Made by a program: the position numbers and the translations under genes
The notes under the pieces: generated by a model
What the model was told of the DNA's origin: nothing
What the model saw: the letters and a program-made list of their open reading frames with translations, nothing else
Database searches by the model: none
In this document: piece after piece, positions 23,796 through 34,789 of the stretch
How the letters are laid out: each line of letters opens with the position of its first letter
How positions within the stretch are numbered: the first letter of the stretch is position 1
DNA from: Rhodamnia argentea
Lineage: Eukaryota; Streptophyta; Magnoliopsida; Myrtales; Myrtaceae
DNA: 64,000 bases
NCBI RefSeq assembly: GCF_020921035.1
Contig: NC_063160.1
Location: 2,066,501-2,130,500, forward strand
Reading direction: 5' to 3'

Positions 23796-24285
23796 CCGGG
23801 ACAGCGTCCTTCTGCTTCCGGTCGAAGGGCCTCGTCGAGATCAGTGGCACGTGCAAGGACCTGAAGGACAACGTGCCACGCATCCTGGGAGTGGAGGCGG
23901 ACCCAAATGGCGAGCGAGGCTGCAGGAGGCGACGATGAGGCTGTACTGCGAGAAGGGGAGGCCGAGAGGATCCACCTGCTGCAGGCACTGCAGACAGTGG
24001 AGGCAGCGGTGAAGAGGTTCTTCTTCGCGTACAAGCAGGTGGTGGCGGCAGTGATGGAAAGCTTGGAGGCGAAGGGGAACAGGGCGGCGGCGAGTGGGAG
24101 ACAAGCGACTTGCTGAGTCAGGTGTTCCTGGAGAACACCCACTTCCCGAGCTTGGACGCTGCGAAGACGTTTCTGGGGCGGATGTTGAGCGCCGGCGAGA
24201 ACGCCAAAAGCGGTCGAAGTTCGGAGCGGCGCGACCCTTGAATGATTCAGAGTTTTCTTGCCTTGTGCTTAGGGCCGTCAAATGA
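23796..24285 (+). pseudogene. HSPRO (Hs1pro-1-like) C-terminal remnant
   Basis: Translated segments match the C-terminal part of plant HSPRO / nematode-resistance Hs1pro-1-like proteins: FCFRSKGLVEISGTCKDLKD, then RLQEATMRLYCEKG, IHLLQALQTVEAAVKRFFFA, and VFLENTHFPSLDAAKTFLG. These lie in three different frames, so at least three frameshifts are needed. The N-terminal two thirds of the roughly 480-residue family protein are missing. The segment is GC-rich unlike its surroundings. HSPRO genes are usually intronless and linked to basal resistance and sugar signalling. It begins about 70 bp after the stop of copy 2, so it was probably moved there. Recognition is from memory of the family. Confidence 0.75.
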
Positions 24286-24547
24286 GTTGATCGGATTGGA
24301 TTTGGGCAGGTCGAAATGGTCCGACCTATTTATATATAATATTAAATTTAATTAGTCATATCTGCCTTGACCCGTACGGACTCATATCATCAAAATATAT
24401 TAAGGTTTAATTCAAAAACCTACATCCACTCATTTCAAGCCCATTAAAATTCGTATTCTCAACTACTTATGTTTTTCTTATATTTGCTTTTCTCTTCTTG
24501 CGGTATTCTTCTTCTTGAAATAAGACAATAATAAAACTTACGCATTC

Positions 24548-24977
24548 GGCTTAAGTACACCCCAAGTGCCATAAGTTGTGTACGGCGCTCACTTTAGTGC
24601 CAAAACTTTCAAATCGATCACTTTAGTGCTAAGTTTTTGTAACTTCGATCACTTCGGTGTCAAAACTTTCAAAACGATCACTTAAGTGCCAACTTTTTTT
24701 AAAAACGATCATTTAAGTGCCAATGTTTTTAAAAAACGATCACTTTAGTGTCAAATTCACCGAGCCACGTCATCTCAAATATTAATAAAAAAAATAGCAC
24801 TTGTCGAATTTTCGGCAAGCCACGTTAGCTCTGGCACTAAAGTGATCGTTTTTAAAAGAAGTTAGAACTTAAGTGATCGAAGTTAGAAAAACTTAGCACT
24901 AAAGTGATCGATGTGGAAGTTTTGGCATTAAAATGAGCGTCGTACACAACTTGTGGCACTTGTGGTGTATTTAAGCC
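24548..24977. repeat. fold-back MITE, family D
   Basis: The left end GGCTTAAGTACACCCCAAGT and right end (revcomp GGCTTAAATACACCACAAGT) form an inverted repeat extending over 50 bp. Inside, units 'gatcactttagtgccaa' repeat in one orientation on the left and the other on the right. No coding capacity. Confidence 0.8.
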
Positions 24978-25420
24978 TAGGCAGTCAGAATTAATACAAT
25001 TACTAGTGTGACTAATAACTATTTTTCAAAATATTTCATGATTAACCCAATTATGGCCATTGCATACACAGTGAAATCTTATCCATGGATTCTCTTTTGG
25101 AGCACATAGCTATAATTTCACGAAGTAATATTTCAGGAACATAGTTCCCAAGCTCAACTCTCACCCTCTCAAACCATCTAATCCAAAAGGGGTGAGCATA
25201 GTTCTCGAATAGAATCGAGAATCGGAGAATCGCATCTGTAGGAACCTATCTAGTTCCAAGTTATAGGGCATGCAAAGTAAGTTTCGGGACTCAAAAATTG
25301 GCGAACTAATTTTGATGGGTAAGTTTAAGGTCCAAAAAATTCTCATAAGCCCCAAGCGTCGAAGCCCAACCTTTCCTTTGCCAAGACAGCTTACCAACTC
25401 CATTACTACTCCCTCTAACA

Positions 25421-25752
25421 TGTTGGGGTGTGGTTAATATTTCCCAACGATAGGAAGGCACGAGTGTCCCTTCCCTAGGTGAGCCGCCAAAGGATTTTTA
25501 TAGTTTAAGATCATATTTTTTTCATTGGTAGTTTGGATTTGGACCTATGAATAGCTATTGCTATATATACTCTCTTTCACTTGTAATTGAGTAATACAAT
25601 GAAATGTACAATATGTTAATTGTAGAGAAATCTTACGTTGAACATAGCCCTAGTTTAAGGATAAATCGGGATGAAACCTTATGTCTCAATTTTTCCTTCT
25701 CATGTTTACGCTTTACTTAGTTGTGATTATATGCCGAATCTTAACATGACAG
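25421..25752 (+). repeat. possible solo LTR, Copia type
   Basis: Starts TGTTGGGGTG and ends CGAATCTTAACA. It contains 'gaacatagccctagtttaag', shared with 63363-63463, and the general form matches the 3' part of Copia LTRs. A target duplication was not confirmed. Confidence 0.4.
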
Positions 25753-25880
25753 AGCCTCCATCCTTGTAGCGTATGGAGAAGAGGGCTGTGTTGAACTTCT
25801 TTATCTCCATCACATCCTTGTCGCCGTCTAGCAAAATGGACGCCTCTCAACCGGCCCCCATTTTTTAATCGCTTCAAACT

Positions 25881-25884
<4 letters not shown>

Positions 25885-25951
<67 letters not shown>
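25885..25951. repeat. (GA)n microsatellite
   Basis: About 33 uninterrupted GA units. Confidence 0.98.
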
Positions 25952-25953
<2 letters not shown>

Positions 25954-27019
25954 GGATTGTGCGTGTTGAAAATATGTCTCGAATTTGAGGCCGAAACGAA
26001 AATCTAAGTTTCGAAAATCAATATATGGTGATCATGAAATTAAAGATATGAGAAAGGAGCATGCAATCTTCTTTAGGTTCTTTTGAGTTGATCAAGAAAT
26101 TCAAAGAAAATCTAATCAGAAGTGGGTTGATCGAACTTAGATTCCGCATTGAATAAGATTTGTTTTGAATTTATGGAAATCTGTCCTTAGTAGAATCAGT
26201 GTGATATTTTCCGAATCCTAGTTGGAAAAGATTTTGTATTTTGAATCCAACTCTTACTTATAAATAAGAAGCAGAGGGTTTTGGTGAAGAGTATCAAAGA
26301 GAAGCTTCTGCTGGTGAATTACAGTGTTTGAAACCAATCAAATCTTGTGAGTTTGAGATTTGTTTATGCTTCCTTCTTCGGATTGAGATATTATTTCGTG
26401 CGGAATTATGGGGCTAAACACTTGTGAGTTATTTGATGTAATTGGGGCTGGGAAATACTAAGAATTTTTTAGTAACTCGAACGTGGTTTTTAATCTACAT
26501 TGTATTGTTTGTTCTATAGTGGAATTCGTTTCTGCTCTCCTCGTGAACGTAGGTCTATATGATCGAACTACATAAATCTAGTGTTCACTTTATTTACTTG
26601 ATTTGCTTATTTTATTATTCAATATCTTGCTTCCGCGTAACAATGCGTAAGAGTATTCAGTTTGGTTGGACATGGTAAGTGATTTGAGAGCTTAGAGATA
26701 GATATAATGAGGAAGATGAATGATATTGTTGGACCAAAGTGAGAGTGTGGAGCAAGCGACATCGAGTAATGCCAAGAAAAAGTGAAGAGAGTCACAGAGG
26801 TCGATTGGATTTGGTAAACTATGAACCCATTTAAGATCTATATATTTTTTAAATTTTGACATTTTAAACTCATTTTGTGACACATTTATTAAATATAACT
26901 AACCCATATAACGAATCAACCCACCAAATATAGGTTAAGAAATGGATCAATTTAACGGGTCTATCTATGCTTGTGCCACACCACTTAAGAATACCTTTTC
27001 GTTTCACTTCTATGCCTAT

Positions 27020-27125
27020 CAATTACGAGATGCTCATGTGCTATGCTCGGAGCAAGGTCGTCCTGGTCGACGAGATCTACGATAAGCAGTTCCAAGTGAA
27101 CGTTATACACGATGCAGACGCTGGC
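27020..27125 (+). pseudogene. citrate-binding-protein-like copy 3, exon 2 fragment
   Basis: Only the middle of exon 2 remains: LMCYARSKVVLVDEIYDKQF followed by QVNVIHDADA. This matches the LMYYRSxVLxDEIYDKWF-xVNVIHD region of the other copies (Trp replaced by Gln). Sequence on both sides diverges at once. The 3' flank of copy 1 reappears 800 bp downstream, so this is the relic of a full duplicated unit. Confidence 0.85.
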
Positions 27126-27886
27126 CTGAACCCATTTGATTGTACAATACGTACGTGTCCACGTTATCCTGTGACAGATGATACTACGCTTGCTTTATCA
27201 TCAACAAAAAGTTGTAAATCATAAAGGAAAAAAAAGGGGATCGGCAACTTTTACGATGTATTTAATGAAATCATGTGACTTGACTTAAAGTAGTTTGCTT
27301 TTATGGGACCAACTATATTTACAGTTCCGGGGCTGGAAATAGGGAACATGATTAGAATATATTTCCGGCGGGGGCACATTTGATAACTAAGCACACCAAA
27401 CTAAGTTTGTTTATTAAAATCACGGTACAATGTTCTTGCCGGCAGGATCTACGAATGGCGGAGGCATAACTCGAGATGAAGATTTGGACAAGCACGACTC
27501 CAAATCAAAATCGGGATGAGGGACGATGGAGGAGTGGCTAATGCCGACCACGAGAAATGCTGGAAGGGGTGGCTCGGCTTGCACCCAAAGGACACGGTGC
27601 CGGCAACTCCGCTAACGGCGACAATGAGGGGCCATTGCATCGAAGCACAGAAGCTCCCATGGCTGAACTGGGCTTTTTTTAGTTTTTTATTTTTTATTTC
27701 GTTTTACAACAGCAGACACTTGTTAAATTTTTAGTGGTTCTAAGATTAAAATGCCCACCACATCTACTGCCGACGTGGTAACAAACTACTGAACATTTTT
27801 CCTCGAAAATCAAGGATGTTTCATATGAGACTCCTTAGCTCTCCAACTAGGAACGCTAACTGGGTATAGAACAGTGTCACTGACCA

Positions 27887-27917
27887 CGACCACCACCACC
27901 ACCACCACCACCACCAC
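27887..27917. repeat. (CCA)n microsatellite
   Basis: About nine CCA units after CACTGACCACGA. Confidence 0.9.
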
Positions 27918-28064
27918 GCTTCACATGCATTGTGCAGCACATAGAACAAGAAGATATATACACGCCAAAATTCTTCTCCAATGTTGTAAATCTAACAAGG
28001 CCTCTCCAATGTTTGAATGAGGACAAACCCAACATTAATGTCCAACACTAAGCTTAAAAGGATC

Positions 28065-28067
<3 letters not shown>

Positions 28068-28096
<29 letters not shown>
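28068..28096. repeat. (AC)n microsatellite
   Basis: About fourteen AC units. Confidence 0.97.
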
Positions 28097-28098
<2 letters not shown>

Positions 28099-29086
28099 TC
28101 ATTAAAGTAATCATATTTTATTTTTATTTCTTCGTTTTATTCTTTTTCCCTTCTTCGGTTCATTTAGTTTTGTTAGCGATATAAGCAATTATTTTTTTAA
28201 AAATATTTTCTAAATCACTTGTTTTCCATGAAACAAATGAGGCCTTAAGATAGTAGTCATTAGACCTATCAAAATGGATTATAGACTCAATCCTTAACCC
28301 ATATTTGATGAGCCGAGTTGTTATATTCGGTAAATTAGTAATAAATGGATTTATAACGGTAAAGTCTAAAATAACATAAATGTTCAATGGGTACGCAACT
28401 TAGTTAAATACAACCCATCTCTATGACTCTTTCTTAACTATCTCGCCCGCTTTGGATCTCTCGCGCGCTTGCTCCACACTCTCACCTCAATTTTGATATG
28501 AGTATATCTAAACTAGGTCAAAGAATGAAGTATTTTAGTAATATGAATCGGGTCGGATATGTATCGGGTCAAGAATGAATAATTACATTCATAACTAAAT
28601 GAATTAATTTGAATCGAATCATTTTAAATCCGACCCGACTCCCGGTCCGACGGGTCCAGCACTCCTGCGTGTCGGAGTGAAAACCCAAATCAGACGCAAG
28701 AACAACATGCTTGTTGACCACTCCCCTTCGACCGAGAAATGTTCCCCGGTCAACGCTTGGGGGTGGGGGGCCCAGGGCGGCGTGCACGCGTGCCGCGGCC
28801 GGCGGGGCCCCGCTCAGGTGTGGAAACGGAACTCCCCACCACCCCGTCGCAAGAGAGTCAAACGGCGACTGACCGTGTTCGGGAAGAAGACAACCCGGGG
28901 AGGTTTTTCGGCCAAGTCTTTTCATGGACGGCACTCGAGTCGTGGCCCCCCACTTTCATTCTCAGCCAAGAGTCCTTACCCAACACCTAACTATTTCCCT
29001 CTTCATCCAAATATGTATAAATCTTGATTCTGGATCATTACGATACCTTCCACAAAGCCAGTCCGAAGTCCTTTCCTTCACCTAAG

Positions 29087-30179
29087 ATGTCTCCCTTCTT
29101 CTTCTCAAATGCAAAGTACACAAGCACCATCATTCATCTCCTGATCCTAGCGCACCGGAGCTTGGCTTCGGGGCCGGTCGATCCAACCCAAGGCTTTGTG
29201 TCTCTGCCTCTTAACCGTTCGAACTACAACATCCAAAAGCCGTACGACGTGCCGGAGGACCAGCGATACTCCTTCTCTGATGGCGTCCACAAGTGCTGGG
29301 TTTACTCCACCGACAAGCCTCACACCCGCACGAGCCTGACCAAGCCTCGTACCGAGATCGCCATACATGTAAAAGGCTCCAACTGACCTGTGTTGGTTTT
29401 GTTTGAGTGTGTAGTAGATTCAGAGCATGATTGCTCGCATCACAAGTGAACCATTTGAGATTTTTAATGCTATCACTGAGCTGAACTAATTTGAGATCAA
29501 CCCCGTGGGGCGACCTATTATCGTGTTAAAATAGTTGTCTAGATTGAATTTATCGTTAATAATGTTAGAGTCTTATGCTACGGACAAGCCTCACAGTCTG
29601 AGCAGTGTGACCAAACCTCGCACTGAGATCGCGATACAGGTAACGTAAAATGGAGCCAAACGAGTTTGTTGGGGAAAGATTGTTTTACTTGTTATGCTAA
29701 TCTCACTGGTTTTACTGTGGAATGCCGTCGCTTCATGGCTAGCATCGCCTGATTTTACTCTTGACTGATTTAACCAACATTTTACTCCTCGGGGATATAA
29801 CTATTCCTCGGGCGTTTGGCAATTCGAAGGGTATGGATACGTCCCGGCCGGGACTTCAGGCGTGTGCGTAATGCAAGTGTTTGGTGCGAGCCCTCACGCG
29901 ACCACGTTCATGCTGAGAGTGTACAATGGCTCTCTCATGTACTACAGGAGTCAGGTCCTCGTCGACGAGATCTACAACAAGTGGTTCCGGCTGAATGTTA
30001 TACACGACGTGGATGGCTCGAAGGTGAAGGTTTGCATTGATGGGTATCTGAAATTAGAGGCGGATGGTCGAGAAGGGACTTCTCATGCCTTCAAATGTGG
30101 TGTTTATGCCCAAGACGACGACTCTTTCTACATGGAGTCTCGTTGGAGAGGCATCAAAGTTTTAAGGAAGAACCGCTGA
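29087..30179 (+). pseudogene. citrate-binding-protein-like copy 4, chimeric, acceptor lost
   Basis: Exon 1 (29087-29368, 94 codons) and exon 2 (29793-30179) are open from end to end with all family landmarks (GPVDPTQGFVSLPLNRS, KPRTEIAIH, YSSGVWQFEGYGYVP, GVCVMQVFG, FKCGVYAQ, MESRW). It would encode about 222 residues. However, the dinucleotide before exon 2 is GG (29791-29792) where copies 1 and 2 have AG, so normal splicing should fail. The next AG inside exon 2 shifts the frame. The intron is a hybrid: to about 29578 it matches copy 1, beyond that a copy-2-like unit including a 61-bp relic of exon 1. I call it a recent, splice-damaged gene; a nonstandard acceptor cannot be excluded. Confidence 0.75.
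29579..29639 (+). pseudogene. relic exon 1 tail inside the copy 4 intron
   Basis: This 61-bp piece reads TDKPHSLSSVTKPRTEIAIQ and is followed by an intact donor GTAACG. It is the end of exon 1 of a second family member, left behind when two copies recombined. The following intron resembles that of copy 2, which also has Q at this position and a CAG|GTAA donor. Confidence 0.88.
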
Positions 30180-30877
30180 ACAACGCAGTATATGTCAATG
30201 TGCTTACACAAGTTGCGTTTGGTTGTGTGGAATTTAGCCAAAATAAGACCCAATAGGGTGGGATATAAAATCCAGAAATTTTACTACATCATATTTACTG
30301 TTTGGTGAATCACAGTAATGAAATCGGATATGTTTATATTCTACCATGTCCATTATTTTATATGAACAACATATCAATATAAACAAACCTGAAAATACAC
30401 AAACAAAAATGGTTAGAATCCTTCGCAATTCACTACTAAAGAAACCATAAATGCACAAATGATATTACCTCCATCAATCAATCCATCTTAAACAGCAAAA
30501 GAGCTTATTGTTGCATTTTAGAGCTACAAGTTCGACTATGTCAATAGATGCAAAACGGGCTACAACAACATTGACAAGGTACATCAGCCAGCAAATGTCA
30601 AATCTAGTAAGAGAGAAAACATGATTATTCACCTTTACGATTCCAAAAAGTATAGTGCTTTAACTCTTTCGCCACTTTCCTAAAACAAAGGCAAATCATT
30701 GAACTACGGACGAGAGTGAGCTTTTTGTGAACTTTTTATGTGAATCGGAGAACTACGAAGAAGAAGAAGCTTTCAACTTTCTAGCCATTTTCGTGGAATT
30801 TTCACTTGAAGGCAGGGATTTTTCTTAAAAAGTTCCATTGCCCCTCATTCTGCTAGAGTTGGAGAGATGTATCTCAA
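30180..30877. other. intergenic DNA after copy 4
   Basis: AT-rich spacer, no gene. The 74-codon minus-strand frame at 30234-30458 has no recognised motif. Confidence 0.45.
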
Positions 30878-31024
30878 GTTTGAATTGTTCATGCCACGTC
30901 AGCAATTTTCGGTCAAAATTGGTCGGATACACTAAATTAGCATAAATACAAAAAAATTTATGACCGAGTTATTAAAAAAATATTTAAAACTGAATTGTCA
31001 CAATTATAACAAATTTAAGACTTT
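30878..31024. repeat. right half of a family A fold-back element
   Basis: Contains 'cacgtcagcaattttcggtcaaaattgg' and the right arm 'aaaactgaattgtcacaattataacaaatttaagac' typical of family A. The CACTA element starts right at its end. The left arm is not evident. Confidence 0.6.
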
Positions 31025-31039
31025 TCTCACTACAAAAAA

Positions 31040-32190
31040 ACGACGTTTTAGCCACGAAAAATTAGCGACGAAAAAAATTCGTTGCTAATTTGCCACGAAA
31101 ATAGCGACGAAAAAGGTATTCGTCACTAATTTGCGACGCAAATAGTGATGAACAAAAATTCATCCCTAATTTGCGGCAAAACTCCATTTTCGTCGCAAAT
31201 TTAGCAACAAATACATTTTTCGTCACTAATTTAGCGATGAAAAAGTGATTTGTTGCTAAATTTCTGACGAAAAAGGATTTGTTAGAGACGAAATACATTT
31301 TCATTGCTAATTTAGCGACGAATCACTTTTTCGTCACTAAATTTGCCTCGCGAAATGAGCGACGAATGTGTTTTTCGTCACTAATTTAGCAACAAAAATG
31401 TATTTCGTCGCTAATTTGGCTAAAATTGCCTCGCTAAATCAGCGACGAATGAGTTTTTCGTCACTAATTTAGCAATGAAAACGAATTTCGTCGCTAATTT
31501 TTAGTGACGAATCCTATTTTCATGGCTAATTTAGCAACAAATGCATATTTCGTCGCTAATTTGGCAACGAAAATATATTTAGTTGCTAATTTGGCGACGA
31601 AAATGTATTTCGTCGCTAAAATTGCCTCGCCAAATTAGCAACGAATGAGTTTTTCGTCGCTAATTTTAGTGACGAATCCTATTTTCATGGCTAATTTAGC
31701 AACAAATGTATATTTCGTCACTAATTTAGTGACGAAATCGGATTTCGTCGCGAAATTTCCCCCACTAAATTAGCGACGAATGTGTTTTTCGTCACTAATT
31801 TAGCGACGAAAATTTATTTCGTTGCTAATTTACCGACAAAAACGATTTCGTCGCTAAAATTACCTCGCTAAATTAGCAACGAATGAGTTTTTGGTCGCTA
31901 ATTTAGCAACGAAAACGGATTTTGTCGCTAAAAATTAGTGACGAATCCTATTTTCACGGCTAATTTAGTAACAAATGTATATTTCATCGCTAATTTAGCG
32001 ACGAAATTGAATTTCTTCGTGAAATTTCCCCCGCTAAATTAGTGACGAATGTGTTTTTCGTCGCTAATTCAGCGATGAAAATATATTTCGTCGCCAAAAT
32101 TGCCTCACTAAATTAGCGACGAATGATTTTTTCGTCGCTAATTTAGCAACGAAAACGAATTTCGTCGCTAATTAGCTAAAAAAAATTTCA
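31040..32190. repeat. left subterminal repeat array of the Pack-CACTA
   Basis: Repeated 'ttcgtcgctaatttagcgacgaa' motifs in both orientations, with a longer period of about 230-260 bp marked by 'gtgacgaatcctattttcatggctaatttagcaacaaatg' at about 31503, 31669 and 31940. Confidence 0.85.
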
Positions 32191-32214
32191 TCGATTTCAA
32201 TAAAGGGCGGGTCC

Positions 32215-32550
32215 TCCTGCTAGGTTTCTTCATTCACCCTATCGCTCCCCCCCTCTCTCTCTCTCACACTTTGTCCATAGCGTAGCAGCAACTCTGCAAT
32301 AACTCTAGAGCTTTTCTTTGACCCGCGTTGAAATGGCATCTCACGCTCTCCCCAAGCTCTCGCCGTCAATGCCCTTCTCGACACTGGCTCACGCTCAATG
32401 GCCTCACCGATCGAGACTCGCAAACTCGTTGAGATTGCCGAACGCATGGCTCGATGCGAGTGATTTCTTGCTCCGTTCGACAAGTCCGATCTCGCGGTCA
32501 CCGAAGCCACGCCCAATCATCACCACGGTCGTCTTCAGCCTCCCGACGGC
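32215..32550 (+). pseudogene. captured leader and first exon, source unknown
   Basis: A CT-rich leader is followed by ATG at 32332 and a GC-rich open stretch ending at a good donor, CGGC|GTGAGT. The alternative frame encodes NALLDTGSRSMASPIETRKL then VEIAERMARC, a stop, and FLAPFDKSDLAVTEA, which looks more protein-like than the ATG frame. The original frame may therefore have been lost by a small indel. A small exon-like piece with AG and GTGAGT borders follows at 32766-32803. I do not recognise the gene. Confidence 0.5.
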
Positions 32551-33301
32551 GTGAGTCTAATTCCCCAATCGTCTCAAAAGCATTGCTTTACTCATTTCTT
32601 TTTAGGATTTCAACTTCAAAGTTCCTTCTTTTTTTTTTTTTTGTGCTTGATTTTGGTTTTTAGTTTTAAAAATGCAATTTTAGGTGACTGAGTTGGTGTT
32701 TCAGGAAAAATGCAATTTTCGGTGACTGGGTTGTTGTTTCAAGAGTGTTGTGCTTGATTTTGCAGAAAGCCAGAGAGAGTCTCTTCCACTGTGAATGTTC
32801 CTAGGTGAGTTCAGCTAGAACATAAGTTGAAAGTTGTGTTTTCCATTGTTGTTTCTTGGTCAGAGTATCGCCAAAATTGTTCTTTGAATGAGCTGCATTT
32901 ATCGAATTACAACTGGGTATGAAATAATTGCTTAGATTCAGCTTTGGAACATGCTGTTCGTGGAGATAGTCACGCATCGATAATAAGTGAATATGAATCC
33001 GGTGCGCTTCATCTGTTATTGCTTGTTCCTTGTTCTCTCTAGACATTGAGTCTTTTCTGTTTTTGTTGGGGTTGGGAGTGGAATTAGATGATTAATGAAT
33101 CCTGTTAAGATCTTCCATGAATTGGCTAGTTTTGAGAACATTCTTTATACTTTTATGTACCTTTTAGCTTCTGCGAATGTGAATCAGTATGAAGCCTTGA
33201 CCTGTTGGAAATTGTTTTGACATCTTTCCTTCTGCATTTGATGTCATAGTGTTAATTATTATCGTACTTTGACTTGGCATTCTTCAATTTTGGTTTTCTA
33301 G

Positions 33302-33501
33302 ATTACGTGTTGGATGGAAGCTCAAGAGCACGCCTTGTAGGTACTGTAGATTTTGTTTTTCCCCATTAGTGCTCATTTTGACTTTGGAGGTCATATAGTA
33401 AAATTCTGTTTGAAATTGTTGTTATCATTGTGACTAGGTGGATATTATTATGGCAAGATCAAATTCCCTCTAGAGTATCAGTATAAGCCTCATGGGATCA
33501 C
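33302..33501 (+). pseudogene. captured UBC32/33/34-type (UBE2J) E2 exons
   Basis: Two exons, 33302-33340 and 33438-33501, with AG/GT borders in compatible phase, encode YVLDGSSRARLV and GYYYGKIKFPLEYQYKPHGI. This matches the HYVLEG...GGYYYGKIKFPPEYPYKPPGIT segment of membrane-anchored J-type ubiquitin-conjugating enzymes (UBC32/33/34), which act in ER-associated degradation. Three conserved prolines are changed to Leu, Gln and His. The catalytic-Cys exon is absent, so no active E2 can be made. Confidence 0.85.
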
Positions 33502-33899
33502 GTAATTTCCTTTCAAACAGAGTCATCTTTTATTTTAATGGAGTTCAATGTATACACCTTCTTGAACTAATACTCAGTAGTTTCCTAATAGATCATGGTC
33601 ATCCGACAATACCTATTGCTCCTCCCTCTCCAAAACCAAGGGATTAAAATCCTTCACTTTGATAATTGTTCATCTTTTTGTTGTACATTTATATGTAACT
33701 TGTGCCCAAGGTTTACATTTGTGGAGAAACAGTTCGTTAGCAGTAAATTATTAGCTATACAAGGGCTATCGAAAAGGGAATCCAGAAATGCAAATTAATG
33801 AGATAGTTGCAACTCCGGCTGCTGCCTTTATTTCTGGCTTCATTTGATGATTTATCCATATGTACAACAATTCTAATAATGTTTTTTTTCTCTCACAAG

Positions 33900-33984
33900 G
33901 TATGATTTCCTTAATACAAATTCCAATAACTTCAATGTGAGCATATGGTATAACTCAACCTATAAGAATGATACAGGAAATGCT
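33900..33984 (+). pseudogene. captured ABCA transporter exon
   Basis: An exon bounded by CACAAG| and |GTAAGT encodes YDFLNTNSNNFNVSIWYNST and YKNDTGNA. This matches the extracellular-loop region of plant ABCA (ABC1-type full/half) transporters. It is a single 85-bp exon, far from the several-hundred-residue gene, and comes from a different locus than the E2 exons 400 bp upstream. Confidence 0.75.
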
Positions 33985-34439
33985 GTAAGTTGTTGTGATA
34001 GTGTACACATATTTTCAAATGGATGTTTATCTCTTTCTCAGCTTGACAAGTTGCAATTTAACTCGCATTACTATTTTAGTTAAGGGGCTCTTGAGCCACA
34101 ACATGGAGAAGTGTGTGTTGGACAGGCTGAGCAAGGGAAGCACTTAAGTGAAAGTTAACTCTTGTGATCATTTCTTTTTGCTGACTTATGTTTTGGAACT
34201 AAGATATACGATTGTTCATCAGTCTGGTTCCAAGTTTGCTTCCCTTCCTAATGCAACCTTAATAATCTGGTGTTTTTTTTTTTAACTTTTGTCCATAAAT
34301 CCTACTATTAGACCCTCCTGTCAGTGCCAATGCCCATTGATATGTCAAACTTCAATTTTTAAGTGTGATTTGGCTCAAAGATATCTCGATTTTCTATTTT
34401 GTATTTTTTGTGTCTGTCAGTATATATGCCCTTGCTTAT

Positions 34440-34600
34440 TTTCTTCCCATGTTCACCTTCAGATTTATTGACTGGGCACATGAAGTTCTCTCTTCTAGTG
34501 AAGATGATGTCATGGCCCGGAGTTGTTTCTTCAGAAGATCCGGTGTTGTCTGCTAGAGATTGCGTTGTTGCGGTACTTAAAAATCTATGTTAAATGAATG
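34440..34600 (+). pseudogene. further exon-like segment, source unknown
   Basis: After a pyrimidine-rich tract and CTTCAG|, an open stretch of about 40 codons is less AT-rich than its neighbours (GHMKFSLLVKMMSWPGVVSS). It is probably another captured piece but I do not recognise it. Confidence 0.3.
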
Positions 34601-34789
34601 ATAGATGAATAGTATTTTGTTTCTTCAGAAAACTCACTTCCAGTGAATGTCAGATGAATGTATTTTGTTTGCATATTATTATAATATTTAGATCTTGCTT
34701 TATCAATGTTAAATACAAATTCTAGAAATTAATTTTGTTTTTAATTAGATTTAAAATTGAAAACTAAAAGAAATTATTTTATTACACGA

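Larger units (their letters stand above)
24978..26960. other. intergenic DNA with LTR-like and simple repeats
   Basis: No gene recognised. 25421-25752 looks like an LTR (see separate entry). A (GA)n tract follows. 25960-26640 is AT-rich without features I can name. Confidence 0.4.
27126..29086. other. intergenic DNA between copy 3 relic and copy 4
   Basis: Holds a short GC-rich stretch with open frames at 27480-27660, a CCA repeat, the duplicated copy-1 flank (27918-28060), an AC repeat, and a GC-rich block at 28620-28960 with overlapping open frames on both strands. None shows a recognised protein motif. The final 70 bases resemble the promoters of copies 1 and 2. Confidence 0.4.

Noticed and set aside
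28569-29027. Open frames of over 100 codons on both strands
   Set aside because: GC-rich block with overlapping frames in several phases and no motif; likely chance.
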